Part shown: piece by piece, positions 14,395-22,506 of the stretch
How positions within the stretch are numbered: the stretch's first letter is position 1
Layout of the letters: each line of letters begins with the position of its first letter
From: Caryophanales bacterium UBA6259
Lineage (GTDB): Bacteria > Bacillota > Bacilli > Tepidibacillales > Tepidibacillaceae
Assembly (NCBI GenBank): GCA_002441135.1
Contig: DJVJ01000049.1
Location: 1 to 31,770, forward strand
DNA length: 31,770 nt
Direction: 5' to 3'
The notes under the pieces: generated by a model
Told to the model about the DNA's origin: nothing
Databases searched by the model: none
The model's input: the letters and a program-made list of their open reading frames with translations, nothing else
Translations under genes and position numbers: made by a program

Positions 14395-16590
14395 ATGGGG
14401 AAGAATCAGAATAGCAGAAATTTAACCAGACGTACTTTTTTAAAGCTTTCTGCAATAACAGGAACGATTTTAGCAGTTGAACCAAGCTTTGGGGTGAAGG
14501 AATGGGCAAAGGCTCAAGAAACAAATGATAAGGCTTTAAAAATTCCAACCTTATGTAATGGGTGCACCAGTCGCTGTGGAATTATTGCCTATGTGAAAAA
14601 TGGGAGGATCGTCAATATTAAAGGAAATCCTTTGCACCCAACCAATAAGGGAACTTTATGTGCAAGAGCTTATGGAGCAGCGATGCTTACTTATCAGCAG
14701 GATCGACTGACTACTCCTTTAAAAAAAGTGGGAAATCAATTTGAGCCAATATCATGGGAACAAGCATATAAAGAAATCGCAGAAAAATTGAAGACAATAA
14801 TAAATCAATATGGTCCTGCTAGTGTGATGTACATGCATAATCCAAAGGACGTTGGAAAATTTTATGGCAATAGGTTTATGAATGCGATTGGGAGTAAAAG
14901 TATTCAAACTCATCATTCTGTATGCTATATCTCACGCGATGTCGGTTTAAAATATACCATTGGAGCAACTCCAGCAGCAGACACAGCAAATGCAAAATAT
15001 ATTCTATATATTGGACGTAGTGTTGCAGATGGAATAAAACCAAGTCATTTAAAGGGATTGATAAAAGGAAAGGATAACCAGGCCAAAATTGTAGTAGTAG
15101 ATCCAAGGCATAGTGCTTCTGCTAACCTAGGGGAATGGGTACCAATTAAACCTGGAACTGATTTGGCTTTATTGTTAGCAATTGCCAATACGATGATCAT
15201 TAATGGTTGGTATGATCAGCAATTTATCAAAGAACATTCGATTGGATTCGATCAATTTAGAAAGGAAGTTTCCTCCTACACACCTGAATGGGCGGAAAAA
15301 ATTACAGATATACCAGCTGCAAAAATTATAGAAATAGCTAAAGATTTAGGTAGTGCAAGACCACACGCTCTAATCGATCCTTCATGGAAGGGAGCCTTTG
15401 GCTGTAACTATATAAATAGTGCGGAAACAGCAAGATTAGTTGGACTTCTTAATGCTATGCTAGGAAACATCAATCAAAAAGGTGGAATTTATTTATCTGT
15501 TAAGCCAAAGCTAGGGAAGCTGGATTCGAATCTTTATCCGGAGCCAAGCAAACCAGAAATCAACCATATTGATGGTTCAGGTGTTATAGGAGAATATCCA
15601 TTAGTACCAGAGGATAAAGGAATGCCTCATAGAACCCCAGAACTTATTGATCAGGGTAAGGTGAGGGCTGTCATTATCAATCACTTTAACCCTGTAAGGA
15701 ATACCCCAGATCGACATTATAATATTAATGGCTACCAAAAAGCAGAGCTAATGGTGGTGTGTGACATCTGGATGTCCGAATCTGCCGAACTAGCGGATTA
15801 TGTCTTACCTGAACCGACCTATCTAGAACGGACAGAAATAGTAGAAAGCTTATCAGGTAAAAAGGCTGGGGTAGCTATTAGACAAAAGGTTATTAACAAA
15901 ATTCATCCAAATACAAAGCCGTTTAGTGAAATTATCACTGGAATTGCCAAGGAAATGGAATTAGGACATTATTTCAATTTTTCTGTAGAAGAATTAAACG
16001 GTGCTTTACTTGCGCCTACTGGAATTTCCTATCAAGAACTGCAGGAAAAGGGAGTTGGACAGACAAAAGAAGAAGTGGAATTTGGTAAAATACCAAAGTT
16101 GAAAACATCCTCAGGTAAAGTAGAATTCTATTGTAAAGCCTATGAGGAAGCAGGATTTGCTCCAGTGCCGACTTGGATGCCACCAGCAGTAGAGCCGAAA
16201 ACCGGAGAATTCCGATTAATTTGGGGGAAGCAAAATGTACACTCGCACTCCTCAACTGCCAATATTCCATTATTAATGGCAGTTACAAAGGAGTATAACT
16301 TAGAGCGAGCTTGGATGAATGCTACTCGTGCACAACAATTAGGAATTAAGGATGGCGATTTAATTGAAATTAGCTCACCACTTTATACAGGGAAAATAAA
16401 AGTAAAGGTTACCCATCGGATCTATCCAGATGCGATTTTTCTACCCGGTGGTTATGGAGCATTCGCAAAAAACTTAAAAACATCCTTTAATTTTGGACTA
16501 TGTCCCAATGATTTTATCAAATCGGCAACAGACCCCATCTCTGGTAATGGGATGATGATGGAAGTTGCAGTGACCGTTAGGAAGGGGTAG
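14395..16590 (+). CDS. Tat-exported molybdopterin oxidoreductase catalytic subunit (PhsA/PsrA-like)
   Basis: Catalytic subunit of a DMSO-reductase-family enzyme, 731 residues. A twin-arginine signal (TRRTFLKLSA, R12-R13) exports it folded. A [4Fe-4S] site follows with C54, C57, C61 and C89. The probable molybdenum ligand is C177 in THHSVCYISRD, as in the thiosulfate/polysulfide and periplasmic nitrate or formate lineages, not the Asp or Ser of NarG or DMSO reductase. The C-terminal molybdopterin-dinucleotide-binding domain starts near residue 605 (FRLIWGKQNVHSHS). The subunit set resembles thiosulfate or polysulfide reductase, but arsenate, selenate, tetrathionate or sulfur cannot be excluded. 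GGGGGAGAG lies before the ATG. The Fnr boxes upstream imply anaerobic induction. Confidence 0.87.
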   Translation: MGKNQNSRNLTRRTFLKLSAITGTILAVEPSFGVKEWAKAQETNDKALKIPTLCNGCTSRCGIIAYVKNGRIVNIKGNPLHPTNKGTLCARAYGAAMLTYQQDRLTTPLKKVGNQFEPISWEQAYKEIAEKLKTIINQYGPASVMYMHNPKDVGKFYGNRFMNAIGSKSIQTHHSVCYISRDVGLKYTIGATPAADTANAKYILYIGRSVADGIKPSHLKGLIKGKDNQAKIVVVDPRHSASANLGEWVPIKPGTDLALLLAIANTMIINGWYDQQFIKEHSIGFDQFRKEVSSYTPEWAEKITDIPAAKIIEIAKDLGSARPHALIDPSWKGAFGCNYINSAETARLVGLLNAMLGNINQKGGIYLSVKPKLGKLDSNLYPEPSKPEINHIDGSGVIGEYPLVPEDKGMPHRTPELIDQGKVRAVIINHFNPVRNTPDRHYNINGYQKAELMVVCDIWMSESAELADYVLPEPTYLERTEIVESLSGKKAGVAIRQKVINKIHPNTKPFSEIITGIAKEMELGHYFNFSVEELNGALLAPTGISYQELQEKGVGQTKEEVEFGKIPKLKTSSGKVEFYCKAYEEAGFAPVPTWMPPAVEPKTGEFRLIWGKQNVHSHSSTANIPLLMAVTKEYNLERAWMNATRAQQLGIKDGDLIEISSPLYTGKIKVKVTHRIYPDAIFLPGGYGAFAKNLKTSFNFGLCPNDFIKSATDPISGNGMMMEVAVTVRKG

Positions 16591-16600
16591 GTGAAGTTAA

Positions 16601-17329
16601 ATGACGCGCTATGGAATGTTAATAGATTCTACTCGATGTGTAAGTTGTTTTGCATGTCGTCTATCTTGTCAAACTATCAATAGTTTAGAAATCGATAAGG
16701 CTTTTATACACTTTGTTGAAAAAGAAGAGGGAGTTTATCCAAATGTGAAGGTACAGACGCTTCCGATTCAATGTCAGCATTGTGAGGATGCACCTTGTGT
16801 TAAAAACTGCCCTACTGGAGCAAGCTTCCAAAGAAAAGATGGGATTGTACTTGTCGATGAGGAGAAGTGCATTGGTTGTAAATATTGTATTACTGCTTGC
16901 CCATATGATGCTCGTGTAGAGCTGAAAAAAGACAAGCTGGTTCAAAAATGTAATTTTTGCTATCAGGAGCTTGAAAAAGGGAATCAACCTGCTTGTGTGC
17001 AAACCTGTATACCTGAAGCAAGGATTTTTGGAGACTTGGATGATCCTAATAGCGAAATCAATATCGAAATTAAAAAAAGAAATGCAAAACCGATTTTAAG
17101 TCAATATCAAACAAAGCCAAAAATCTATTATGTGAATGAAATAAAAGTACAAGAGCAAACAGAAAAGGATATTGCAGGACTTACTTCCTTACGTTCGGAC
17201 TTAATTAAGCCTGCGGCAGGAATGGTAATGGGAGCAGCAGTTGCAGGTTTAGCAGCAAATTATGTTGTTGCCACCGCTGTAAAAAATAAGGAGGAGAAAG
17301 AAAAGAGAGGAGAAGAAAATCATGAGTAA
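16601..17329 (+). CDS. Four-cluster [4Fe-4S] electron-transfer subunit with C-terminal anchor
   Basis: Electron-transfer subunit of the molybdoenzyme, 242 residues. Four cysteine groups can hold four [4Fe-4S] clusters: C13/C16/C19/C23, then CQHCEDAPCVKNC, CIGCKYCITAC, and CNFCYQELEKGNQPACVQTC. Residues ~203-225 (AAGMVMGAAVAGLAANYVVATAV) form a hydrophobic helix, followed by a charged tail. This C-terminal helix is like that of formate dehydrogenase FdnH and differs from soluble PhsB or PsrB. There is no signal peptide, so export with the Tat subunit is expected. It starts 10 bases after the catalytic subunit and overlaps the cytochrome gene by 8 bases. Confidence 0.9.
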   Translation: MTRYGMLIDSTRCVSCFACRLSCQTINSLEIDKAFIHFVEKEEGVYPNVKVQTLPIQCQHCEDAPCVKNCPTGASFQRKDGIVLVDEEKCIGCKYCITACPYDARVELKKDKLVQKCNFCYQELEKGNQPACVQTCIPEARIFGDLDDPNSEINIEIKKRNAKPILSQYQTKPKIYYVNEIKVQEQTEKDIAGLTSLRSDLIKPAAGMVMGAAVAGLAANYVVATAVKNKEEKEKRGEENHE

Positions 17330-18026
17330 AATCTATGTAAAACGCTATTCAATTATAGATCGATTAATGCATTGGTCAGTAGCTCTAGGATTTGTATTAT
17401 TGTCTATTACTGGTTTTGTCATTTTTTTTCAAGGAAGTGCATCTCTTTTAAATAGTAATATTGGTAGTTTTATCAGGATATTACATCGAATAGGTGCTGT
17501 ATTGTTTATCGCTGCACCAATCCTTTATCTGTTGTTTTCTAAAAAAAGATGGGCATGGTCTGAAGCATTTAAATGGGACAAGAGTGACATTGGTTGGTTA
17601 AAAGCTGCTCCAAAGCATTACTTTATTGGCGGAGATGGAATGCCACCACAAGGTAAATATAATACAGGCCAAAAATTATATTATTTGTTTGCTTTAATCG
17701 GTGGTCTTCTACTTGCAGTTTCAGGGTTAGCTTTGTGGTTTGATTGGTTCGCAGGAAAAACTAATTTTATCGTGCTTATTATTCATGATTTGTCCGCGGT
17801 CATTTTAGTTGCTTTCTTTTTTGTCCATCTTTATCTTACCTCTATTCATCCAAGAGAGAGAAAGTCCTTTGAAGCGATGGCTACAGGGATGATGGAAGAG
17901 GAATATGCGAAGCATCATCATGAACGCTGGTACAATGAAGTAAAGGAAACAGACTTAGTTGTTATTGAGGAAAATAAGAACAGCAGTAAAATAAAACCAA
18001 TAACTAGTAATAATCTTTCTCATTAA
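17322..18026 (+). CDS. Cytochrome b561/FdnI-type membrane subunit
   Basis: Di-heme b quinone-reactive subunit, 234 residues with four membrane segments. Likely heme ligands are H17 (RLMHWSVALGF), H55 (RILHRIGAV), H155 (IIHDLSAV) and H169 (FFVHLYLTSIHPRERKS). The GKYNTGQKLYY motif is typical of formate dehydrogenase gamma/FdnI and PhsC, not of NrfD-type PsrC. It would pass electrons from menaquinol to the iron-sulfur subunit (reductase direction) or the reverse. The ATG overlaps the previous gene, and GAGAGGAG lies just before it. The tail after residue ~185 is hydrophilic and histidine-rich (KHHHERW). No terminator is seen after the gene. Confidence 0.9.
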   Translation: MSKIYVKRYSIIDRLMHWSVALGFVLLSITGFVIFFQGSASLLNSNIGSFIRILHRIGAVLFIAAPILYLLFSKKRWAWSEAFKWDKSDIGWLKAAPKHYFIGGDGMPPQGKYNTGQKLYYLFALIGGLLLAVSGLALWFDWFAGKTNFIVLIIHDLSAVILVAFFFVHLYLTSIHPRERKSFEAMATGMMEEEYAKHHHERWYNEVKETDLVVIEENKNSSKIKPITSNNLSH

Positions 18027-18039
18027 AATGTCAACATTT

Positions 18040-18110
18040 CTCCTAATCGTGCATAAACTGAAATTAGGCTATACGCCTACTATTTTTATACATCGATTAG
18101 GAGGTTAATT
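18040..18110 (+). promoter_or_regulatory. Structured leader that could mask the ribosome site of the P-loop gene
   Basis: CTCCTAATCG (18040-18049) is perfectly complementary to CGATTAGGAG (18094-18103), which contains the ribosome site of the gene at 18111. Inside lies a small hairpin, TAGGC (18065-18069) with GCCTA (18075-18079). A second ATTAGG (18063-18068) could compete for the same CCTAAT (18042-18047) and free the ribosome site. The alternative pairings suggest a translational switch. No known riboswitch class was recognised. Confidence 0.45.
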
Positions 18111-19205
18111 ATGGCAAGTATTAAGAATTACTATGCAGGTGGGAATACCAATATTGGGTTTTATTCCTTGTATGATGAGGCATTAAAAGGCTTAGACCAT
18201 TTATATATAATTAAGGGTGGACCTGGAACAGGAAAATCTTCATTTATGAGAAAAATTGGGCAGCAAATGGTGGAAAAGGGTTATGATATTGAGTTTCTCC
18301 ATTGTTCTTCCGATAATAACTCTCTTGATGGAATAGTTGTCCCTGACCTAAAGCTAGGTTTTGTGGACGGAACAGCACCACATGTAGTCGATCCTAAATA
18401 TCCAGGTGTCGTCGATCAAATTATTAACTTTGGGGATTTTTGGGATGCTAAAAAATTGCAGCCTCAAAAAAAACAAATTGTAAAGTTGACCGATGACATA
18501 TCCAAAAACTTCAAGCTTGCCTACAAGGAATTTGCAGAAGCAAAGTTGATCCATGATGAGTGGGAAGAAATTTATTTAGCTGCAATGGATTTTACAAAAG
18601 CAGACCAAGTAACTGAACAATTAATCAACAGTATCTTTAGTGGAAATATTCAAGCAGAAGAAAAACCAACAATAAGAAAAAGGTTTTTTGGTGCAGCTAC
18701 ACCATTAGGTGCTGTAAACTTTATTGATAATATTACGGAAGACTTGAAGAAACGCTATATTGTAAAAGGTAGACCAGGTAGTGGGAAATCGACGATGATG
18801 AAGAAAATTGGTAAAAGGGCAGAAGCCTTAGGATTGTCAGTAGAATATTTCCCTTGTGCTTTTGATCCAAATAGTTTGGATATGGTAATTATTCCGGCAT
18901 TAAGTGTAGCTATCTTAGATGGTACAGCACCACATGTGGTGAATCCAACCCGTGAAAATGATCAAGTGATTGATATGTTTGAGTTATGTATTGATTCAAA
19001 TGTAGAAATCGATAAGGCAAAAGAAATTGAAAATGTGGAATCAAGGTATAAAATTAAAATGACCATTGGCACAAACTATATTAAAGAAGCAAAGCGATTG
19101 CATGATGTGTTAGAAGAATTTTATATTAAAGCCATGGATTTTGAAGCTATAGACAAAAAAAGAGATGCGATATTTAGCCAGATATTAAACCATATCAATG
19201 AGTAA
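18111..19205 (+). CDS. Tandem P-loop ATPase-like protein (PRK06851-like)
   Basis: 364 residues made of two similar halves. Each begins with a Walker A motif: GGPGTGKS (36-43) and GRPGSGKS (220-227). Each then has a matching block: NSLDGIVVPDLKLGFVDGTA in the first half, NSLDMVIIPALSVAILDGTA in the second, both followed by PHVV(D/N)P. Each half closes with a helical segment (KLIHDEWEEIYLAAMDFTKA and RLHDVLEEFYIKAMDFEAI). It is cytoplasmic. This matches the PRK06851-type family of Bacillota, whose function is not established; a nucleotide-dependent kinase or switch is possible. The gene may be read from the molybdoenzyme operon, whose end lies 84 bases upstream. The ATG has an AGGAGG site sequestered in the predicted leader. 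A strong terminator follows. Confidence 0.82.
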   Translation: MASIKNYYAGGNTNIGFYSLYDEALKGLDHLYIIKGGPGTGKSSFMRKIGQQMVEKGYDIEFLHCSSDNNSLDGIVVPDLKLGFVDGTAPHVVDPKYPGVVDQIINFGDFWDAKKLQPQKKQIVKLTDDISKNFKLAYKEFAEAKLIHDEWEEIYLAAMDFTKADQVTEQLINSIFSGNIQAEEKPTIRKRFFGAATPLGAVNFIDNITEDLKKRYIVKGRPGSGKSTMMKKIGKRAEALGLSVEYFPCAFDPNSLDMVIIPALSVAILDGTAPHVVNPTRENDQVIDMFELCIDSNVEIDKAKEIENVESRYKIKMTIGTNYIKEAKRLHDVLEEFYIKAMDFEAIDKKRDAIFSQILNHINE

Positions 19206-19240
19206 CCTGTAAAAATAAAATTAAAACTGAATTTTACAAG

Positions 19241-19274
19241 GTAGTATTCTTTTTAAGAATACTACTTTTTTTTT
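19241..19274 (+). terminator. Rho-independent terminator after the P-loop gene
   Basis: An 11-bp perfect stem (19241-19251 with 19255-19265), a three-base loop and about nine T. Confidence 0.92.
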
Positions 19275-19328
19275 GATATAAACTAAAGAAATAATTAAAT
19301 CTATATTGATTAAAAGGAGAGTACAGTC

Positions 19329-20189
19329 TTGATAAAGAATATTAAATATACCATCATAATTGTATTATCATACTTCATGATTGCTACTATAAATGAAAGT
19401 CTTGTATATTCTAAGCAAAACATTGAAACTCCAGTAGGAGCATGTTCAAGCCAAACTTTCCATGTACAACTCCTTCCGTGGGATGATGTTAAAGGTATCA
19501 TTCCCATGTATTCTAAGTTTGAAGTAATTGATATCGCTACCGGAAAATCCTTTAATGTCCAACGAAGAGCAGGGCGTTATCATGCAGATGTACAGCCTCT
19601 ATCGAGTAACGATACAAAAATAATGAAAGAAATATATAATGGGAGCTGGAGCTGGGATCGTAAAGCGGTTATTATTCAAGTGAATGGAAGGTTAATTGCT
19701 GCTTCGATGCATGGAATGCCACATGGTGCTGGAGCATTACAAAATAATTTCCCTGGCCACTTTTGCATTCATTTTTATGGTAGCAAAACTCATATCGCAA
19801 AGGAAATGGACTTAGCTCATCAGTTAATGGTGCAAAGAGCGGCTGGTCAATTAGAAAGTTATTTAAAAAATATTAGTGCTCAACAATTAGTAGATGTTTT
19901 TCTAGTGGCTATAGATCAAAGGGATCAAGAAATGATGGAATTAATTCTATCAAGTGGTATGAATATGGAACAAATAAATGAAGAAATTCAGGCTATAGAA
20001 GATATAAAAAGAATATCATCGTTTGAAAAAGACAGCTCTATATTAATTACCGAAGAAATTATTGATGTTAGCATATATTCAAAAATGGAGGGGAGAAAAA
20101 AAGAAACTATTTTTATAGAATTAAGAAAAGAATCTTTATTCGCTCCATGGAAAATCAGCGCAGTAGCTTTTGGCAAAGAAAACAGATAA
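19329..20189 (+). CDS. Exported protein with L,D-transpeptidase-like His/Cys motif
   Basis: 286 residues with an N-terminal hydrophobic segment (residues ~7-20) acting as signal peptide or anchor. Residues ~44-160 form a domain I have seen in Bacillota wall-associated proteins (RRAGRYHADVQPL, SWSWDRKAVII, ASMHGMPHGAGA, GHFCIHF). H128, then 15 residues, then G-H144-F-C146 with H148 parallels the H-x14-17-S-H-G-C motif of YkuD L,D-transpeptidases. Homology is not proven, and a structural role is equally possible. The C-terminal ~110 residues are charged and helical with no recognised domain. The TTG start has AAAAGGAGAG about nine bases upstream. It is the first gene after a terminator and heads a same-strand run reaching 24183. 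Confidence 0.75.
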   Translation: MIKNIKYTIIIVLSYFMIATINESLVYSKQNIETPVGACSSQTFHVQLLPWDDVKGIIPMYSKFEVIDIATGKSFNVQRRAGRYHADVQPLSSNDTKIMKEIYNGSWSWDRKAVIIQVNGRLIAASMHGMPHGAGALQNNFPGHFCIHFYGSKTHIAKEMDLAHQLMVQRAAGQLESYLKNISAQQLVDVFLVAIDQRDQEMMELILSSGMNMEQINEEIQAIEDIKRISSFEKDSSILITEEIIDVSIYSKMEGRKKETIFIELRKESLFAPWKISAVAFGKENR

Positions 20190-20224
20190 GCACTTTCTTA
20201 GAATAAATTATGGGGGAAAGAAAA

Positions 20225-20797
20225 ATGAATTTAATACTTAAAAATCTAATCATTGGTCTATTTCCAGCTTTACTATTTTATCTTCTATATAATAATGTTT
20301 CCTTTACAGTAGCAGTAATTGTAGGGTTTATCATCAGTGTATCAGCAAATATATTCCAATATAAGAAAACAAATAAAGTTAGTTTATTTTATTTGTTAGG
20401 CTTTGTTGGCGTGGTTGTACAGACGATTGCTGGATTACTTGTAAATAATGAACAAAGCTATTTTTTAGTCCCTGCTATTTTAAATTTTATTTATGGCAGT
20501 CTATTTTTTGGCTCATTATTCATGAAGGAAAATTTGGTTATGAGAATCAGTCGTGAATTTTTAAAACGTACAATTGATTTAACACCATATATACCAGTTT
20601 ATAAGCTATTAACCATCATCTGGGGAGCTTTTTTCTACTTTAAAGGACTTATTAAGGTACTAGGGGTATATAATTTATCTGTAAATGAATTAATTTGGCT
20701 GAATTGGATTCTAGGAAGTCCACTGTATATTGCTCTTTTTGCTTTAAGTGCTTGGTTGCCAAATTGGTACTATATTAATGTACTTAAGAAGAGATAA
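20225..20797 (+). CDS. Integral membrane protein (VC0807-like)
   Basis: 190 residues with about six hydrophobic segments, including IIGLFPALLFYLLY, AVIVGFIISVSANIF, LLGFVGVVVQTIAGLLV and PAILNFIYGSLFFGSLF. The layout, with a charged loop (KENLVMRISREFLKRTIDLTP) in the middle, resembles the VC0807 family of uncharacterised membrane proteins. The function is unknown. The start was set to the ATG at 20225, which follows GGGGGAAAG; the ATG at 20210 has no ribosome site and would place the purine run inside the gene. It is followed after 25 bases by the epimerase gene. Confidence 0.75.
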   Translation: MNLILKNLIIGLFPALLFYLLYNNVSFTVAVIVGFIISVSANIFQYKKTNKVSLFYLLGFVGVVVQTIAGLLVNNEQSYFLVPAILNFIYGSLFFGSLFMKENLVMRISREFLKRTIDLTPYIPVYKLLTIIWGAFFYFKGLIKVLGVYNLSVNELIWLNWILGSPLYIALFALSAWLPNWYYINVLKKR

Positions 20798-20822
20798 GTG
20801 AAAATGGAAGAGGGGGATAAAG

Positions 20823-21728
20823 TTGAAGATTTTAATCCTTGGGGGCACAGGGTTTATTGGAAAAAAATTAATCGAGCAACTTTCATCAAATCACCATGAT
20901 ATACTTCTTCTAACTAGAAATAAGAAAAACATAAGTCAAAAACTAGAAAATCATAGAGTTCAGCTAATTGAATGGGATGGAAAGAAGATTCCGTTGATAA
21001 ATGATCAAGTCGTTGATGCCGTGATTAATTTAGCTGGAGAATCCATTGCTAGTGGTCGATGGACAATAGAAAGAAAGAGGGAAATTTTAGAGTCGCGTAT
21101 TTATGCAACAAAGGCGATCATTCAGGCGATAGAAGACAAAAACATTTTGCCAAAGATATTAATTAATGCTTCGGCCATTGGATTTTATGGAACTAGTGAA
21201 AATGAGGTATTTACTGAAGCGTCTTCAAAAGGTAACGATTTTCTTGCAGATGTAAGTAGTGCTTGGGAGGACGAAGCAAGAAAAGCAGAACAATATGGGG
21301 TTAGAACAGTGGTTATTCGTATTGGAGTAGTTTTGGGGAAAGGTGGAGCATTAGCAAAAATGCTACTTCCTTATCATTTTTATTCAGGTGGAAGTATTGG
21401 GTCTGGTCGCCAATGGGTTTCATGGATTCATATCACGGATTTGGTAAGGATATTTGATTTTACTTTAAACAATTCCACCATTAATGGGCCTGTAAATGGA
21501 ACAGCACCTAATCCTGTTACAATGAAGCAATTTCATTATATTTTAGGAAAAGCTTTAAATAAGCCTTCATGGTTCAATGTACCAGAATTTATGCTTCGTT
21601 TAATATTAGGAGAAATGGCTGAGATGCTTACAAAAGGGCAAAAGGTTATCCCGGAGAACCTAACGAGAAATGAGTTTGAATTTCAATATAAAGAATTAGA
21701 AACAGCATTAAGAGATATTGTGAATTAA
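20823..21728 (+). CDS. NAD(P)-binding TIGR01777-family epimerase (YfhF/SDR39U1-like)
   Basis: Atypical short-chain dehydrogenase/epimerase, 301 residues. The N-terminal Rossmann motif GGTGFIG is at residues 7-13. Family marks are VINLAGESIASGRW, NASAIGFYG (Tyr of the YxxxK-type site lacks the usual Lys spacing), GRQWVSWIH and the C-terminal DUF1731 block (VPEFMLRLILGEMAEMLTKG). B. subtilis YfhF and E. coli YfcH belong here; the substrate is unknown. The TTG start is supported by AGAGGGGG about six bases upstream. It lies between two membrane-protein genes with short gaps, probably in one transcript. Confidence 0.88.
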   Translation: MKILILGGTGFIGKKLIEQLSSNHHDILLLTRNKKNISQKLENHRVQLIEWDGKKIPLINDQVVDAVINLAGESIASGRWTIERKREILESRIYATKAIIQAIEDKNILPKILINASAIGFYGTSENEVFTEASSKGNDFLADVSSAWEDEARKAEQYGVRTVVIRIGVVLGKGGALAKMLLPYHFYSGGSIGSGRQWVSWIHITDLVRIFDFTLNNSTINGPVNGTAPNPVTMKQFHYILGKALNKPSWFNVPEFMLRLILGEMAEMLTKGQKVIPENLTRNEFEFQYKELETALRDIVN

Positions 21729-21777
21729 GCAAGCTCTAAAAGTAATAGAATGATATAAAGAGTTAGGAGGAGATATA

Positions 21778-22326
21778 ATGGGAGCTTTTACTAAATTATT
21801 TTGGGGATTTCTTTTCTTCTTTGATTTTAGAATTAACGGATTAGATCTTTTGCCAGACATTGTTGGATATTTATTTATCTATTTTGGATTAGTAGAATTA
21901 GCGAAACGAAATCATAATTTTGAATCGGCTAGAATAGTTACTATTCCGCTTGCCTTTTTTTCGTTGTTTGATTTAATTCAGCTCCAAAATCAAGGGAATG
22001 GTATTCATTTGAATTTCACGTCTTTTTTTGCTGTTTTTTTAGGATTATTAATAACCTTAATTAACTTGTTCATGGTTTTTAAAATTGTTATGGGAATAAA
22101 GGAGCTTTCAAGGCAATATGGAGAATATGCTCTTGAAGAAACAGCTAATTCTAGGTGGCTACTGTATCTAGCATCTCAGTTCGCGCTGTTTATTATCGTT
22201 CCTATTGGGTTATTAATCCCACTCCTATTAGCGATATTATTTATTCCGATCTTTATATTCTTTATAATGGTTCTTATTATGATGATGTTATTAATGAAAC
22301 AAGCAGAAGAAAAAATCTGTGCTTAA
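21778..22326 (+). CDS. Unrecognised integral membrane protein
   Basis: 182 residues, mostly hydrophobic, with about five membrane segments. The opening (KLFWGFLFFFDFRINGLDLL, then PDIVGYLFIYFGL) is a pattern seen in small uncharacterised membrane proteins of Bacillota; the last part is a long run of I, L, F and M. No catalytic motif or known transporter signature is visible. TTAGGAGG lies just before the ATG. No function is proposed. The 180 bases after it hold a hairpin at the stop codon but no supported gene. Confidence 0.75.
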   Translation: MGAFTKLFWGFLFFFDFRINGLDLLPDIVGYLFIYFGLVELAKRNHNFESARIVTIPLAFFSLFDLIQLQNQGNGIHLNFTSFFAVFLGLLITLINLFMVFKIVMGIKELSRQYGEYALEETANSRWLLYLASQFALFIIVPIGLLIPLLLAILFIPIFIFFIMVLIMMMLLMKQAEEKICA

Positions 22327-22344
22327 TCGTAGATAAAGCACAGA
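22316..22344. terminator. Hairpin at the stop of the membrane-protein gene
   Basis: A 9-bp perfect stem (22316-22324 with 22336-22344) with an 11-base loop. There is no T run on the plus strand; the T run is on the minus side. It may be an mRNA 3' stem or processing site and not a true terminator for the plus-strand genes. Confidence 0.35.
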
Positions 22345-22506
22345 ATTGTGGAGGATATATACAAGCTTATAGAACCCTAATTGGCGGAGCGAGTAGAAGA
22401 ACAGCTAGAAAAGATTGATTAATAAATGAATAAATGGTATTTTACAAGGGATGAAAGGTAAAAATGGAAAATAATAATTTATTGAAAAAGAAGGGAGAAT
22501 ACGATA

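Noticed and set aside
14181..14414. Plus-strand ORF of 77 codons in the lysR-molybdoenzyme intergenic region
   Set aside because: It starts within Fnr box 1, has very AT-biased low-complexity composition, lacks a ribosome site and overlaps the start of the molybdoenzyme gene.
22155..22418. Plus-strand ORF of 87 codons overlapping the end of the membrane-protein gene
   Set aside because: Most of it is an out-of-frame reading of the hydrophobic gene, and no ribosome site precedes it.
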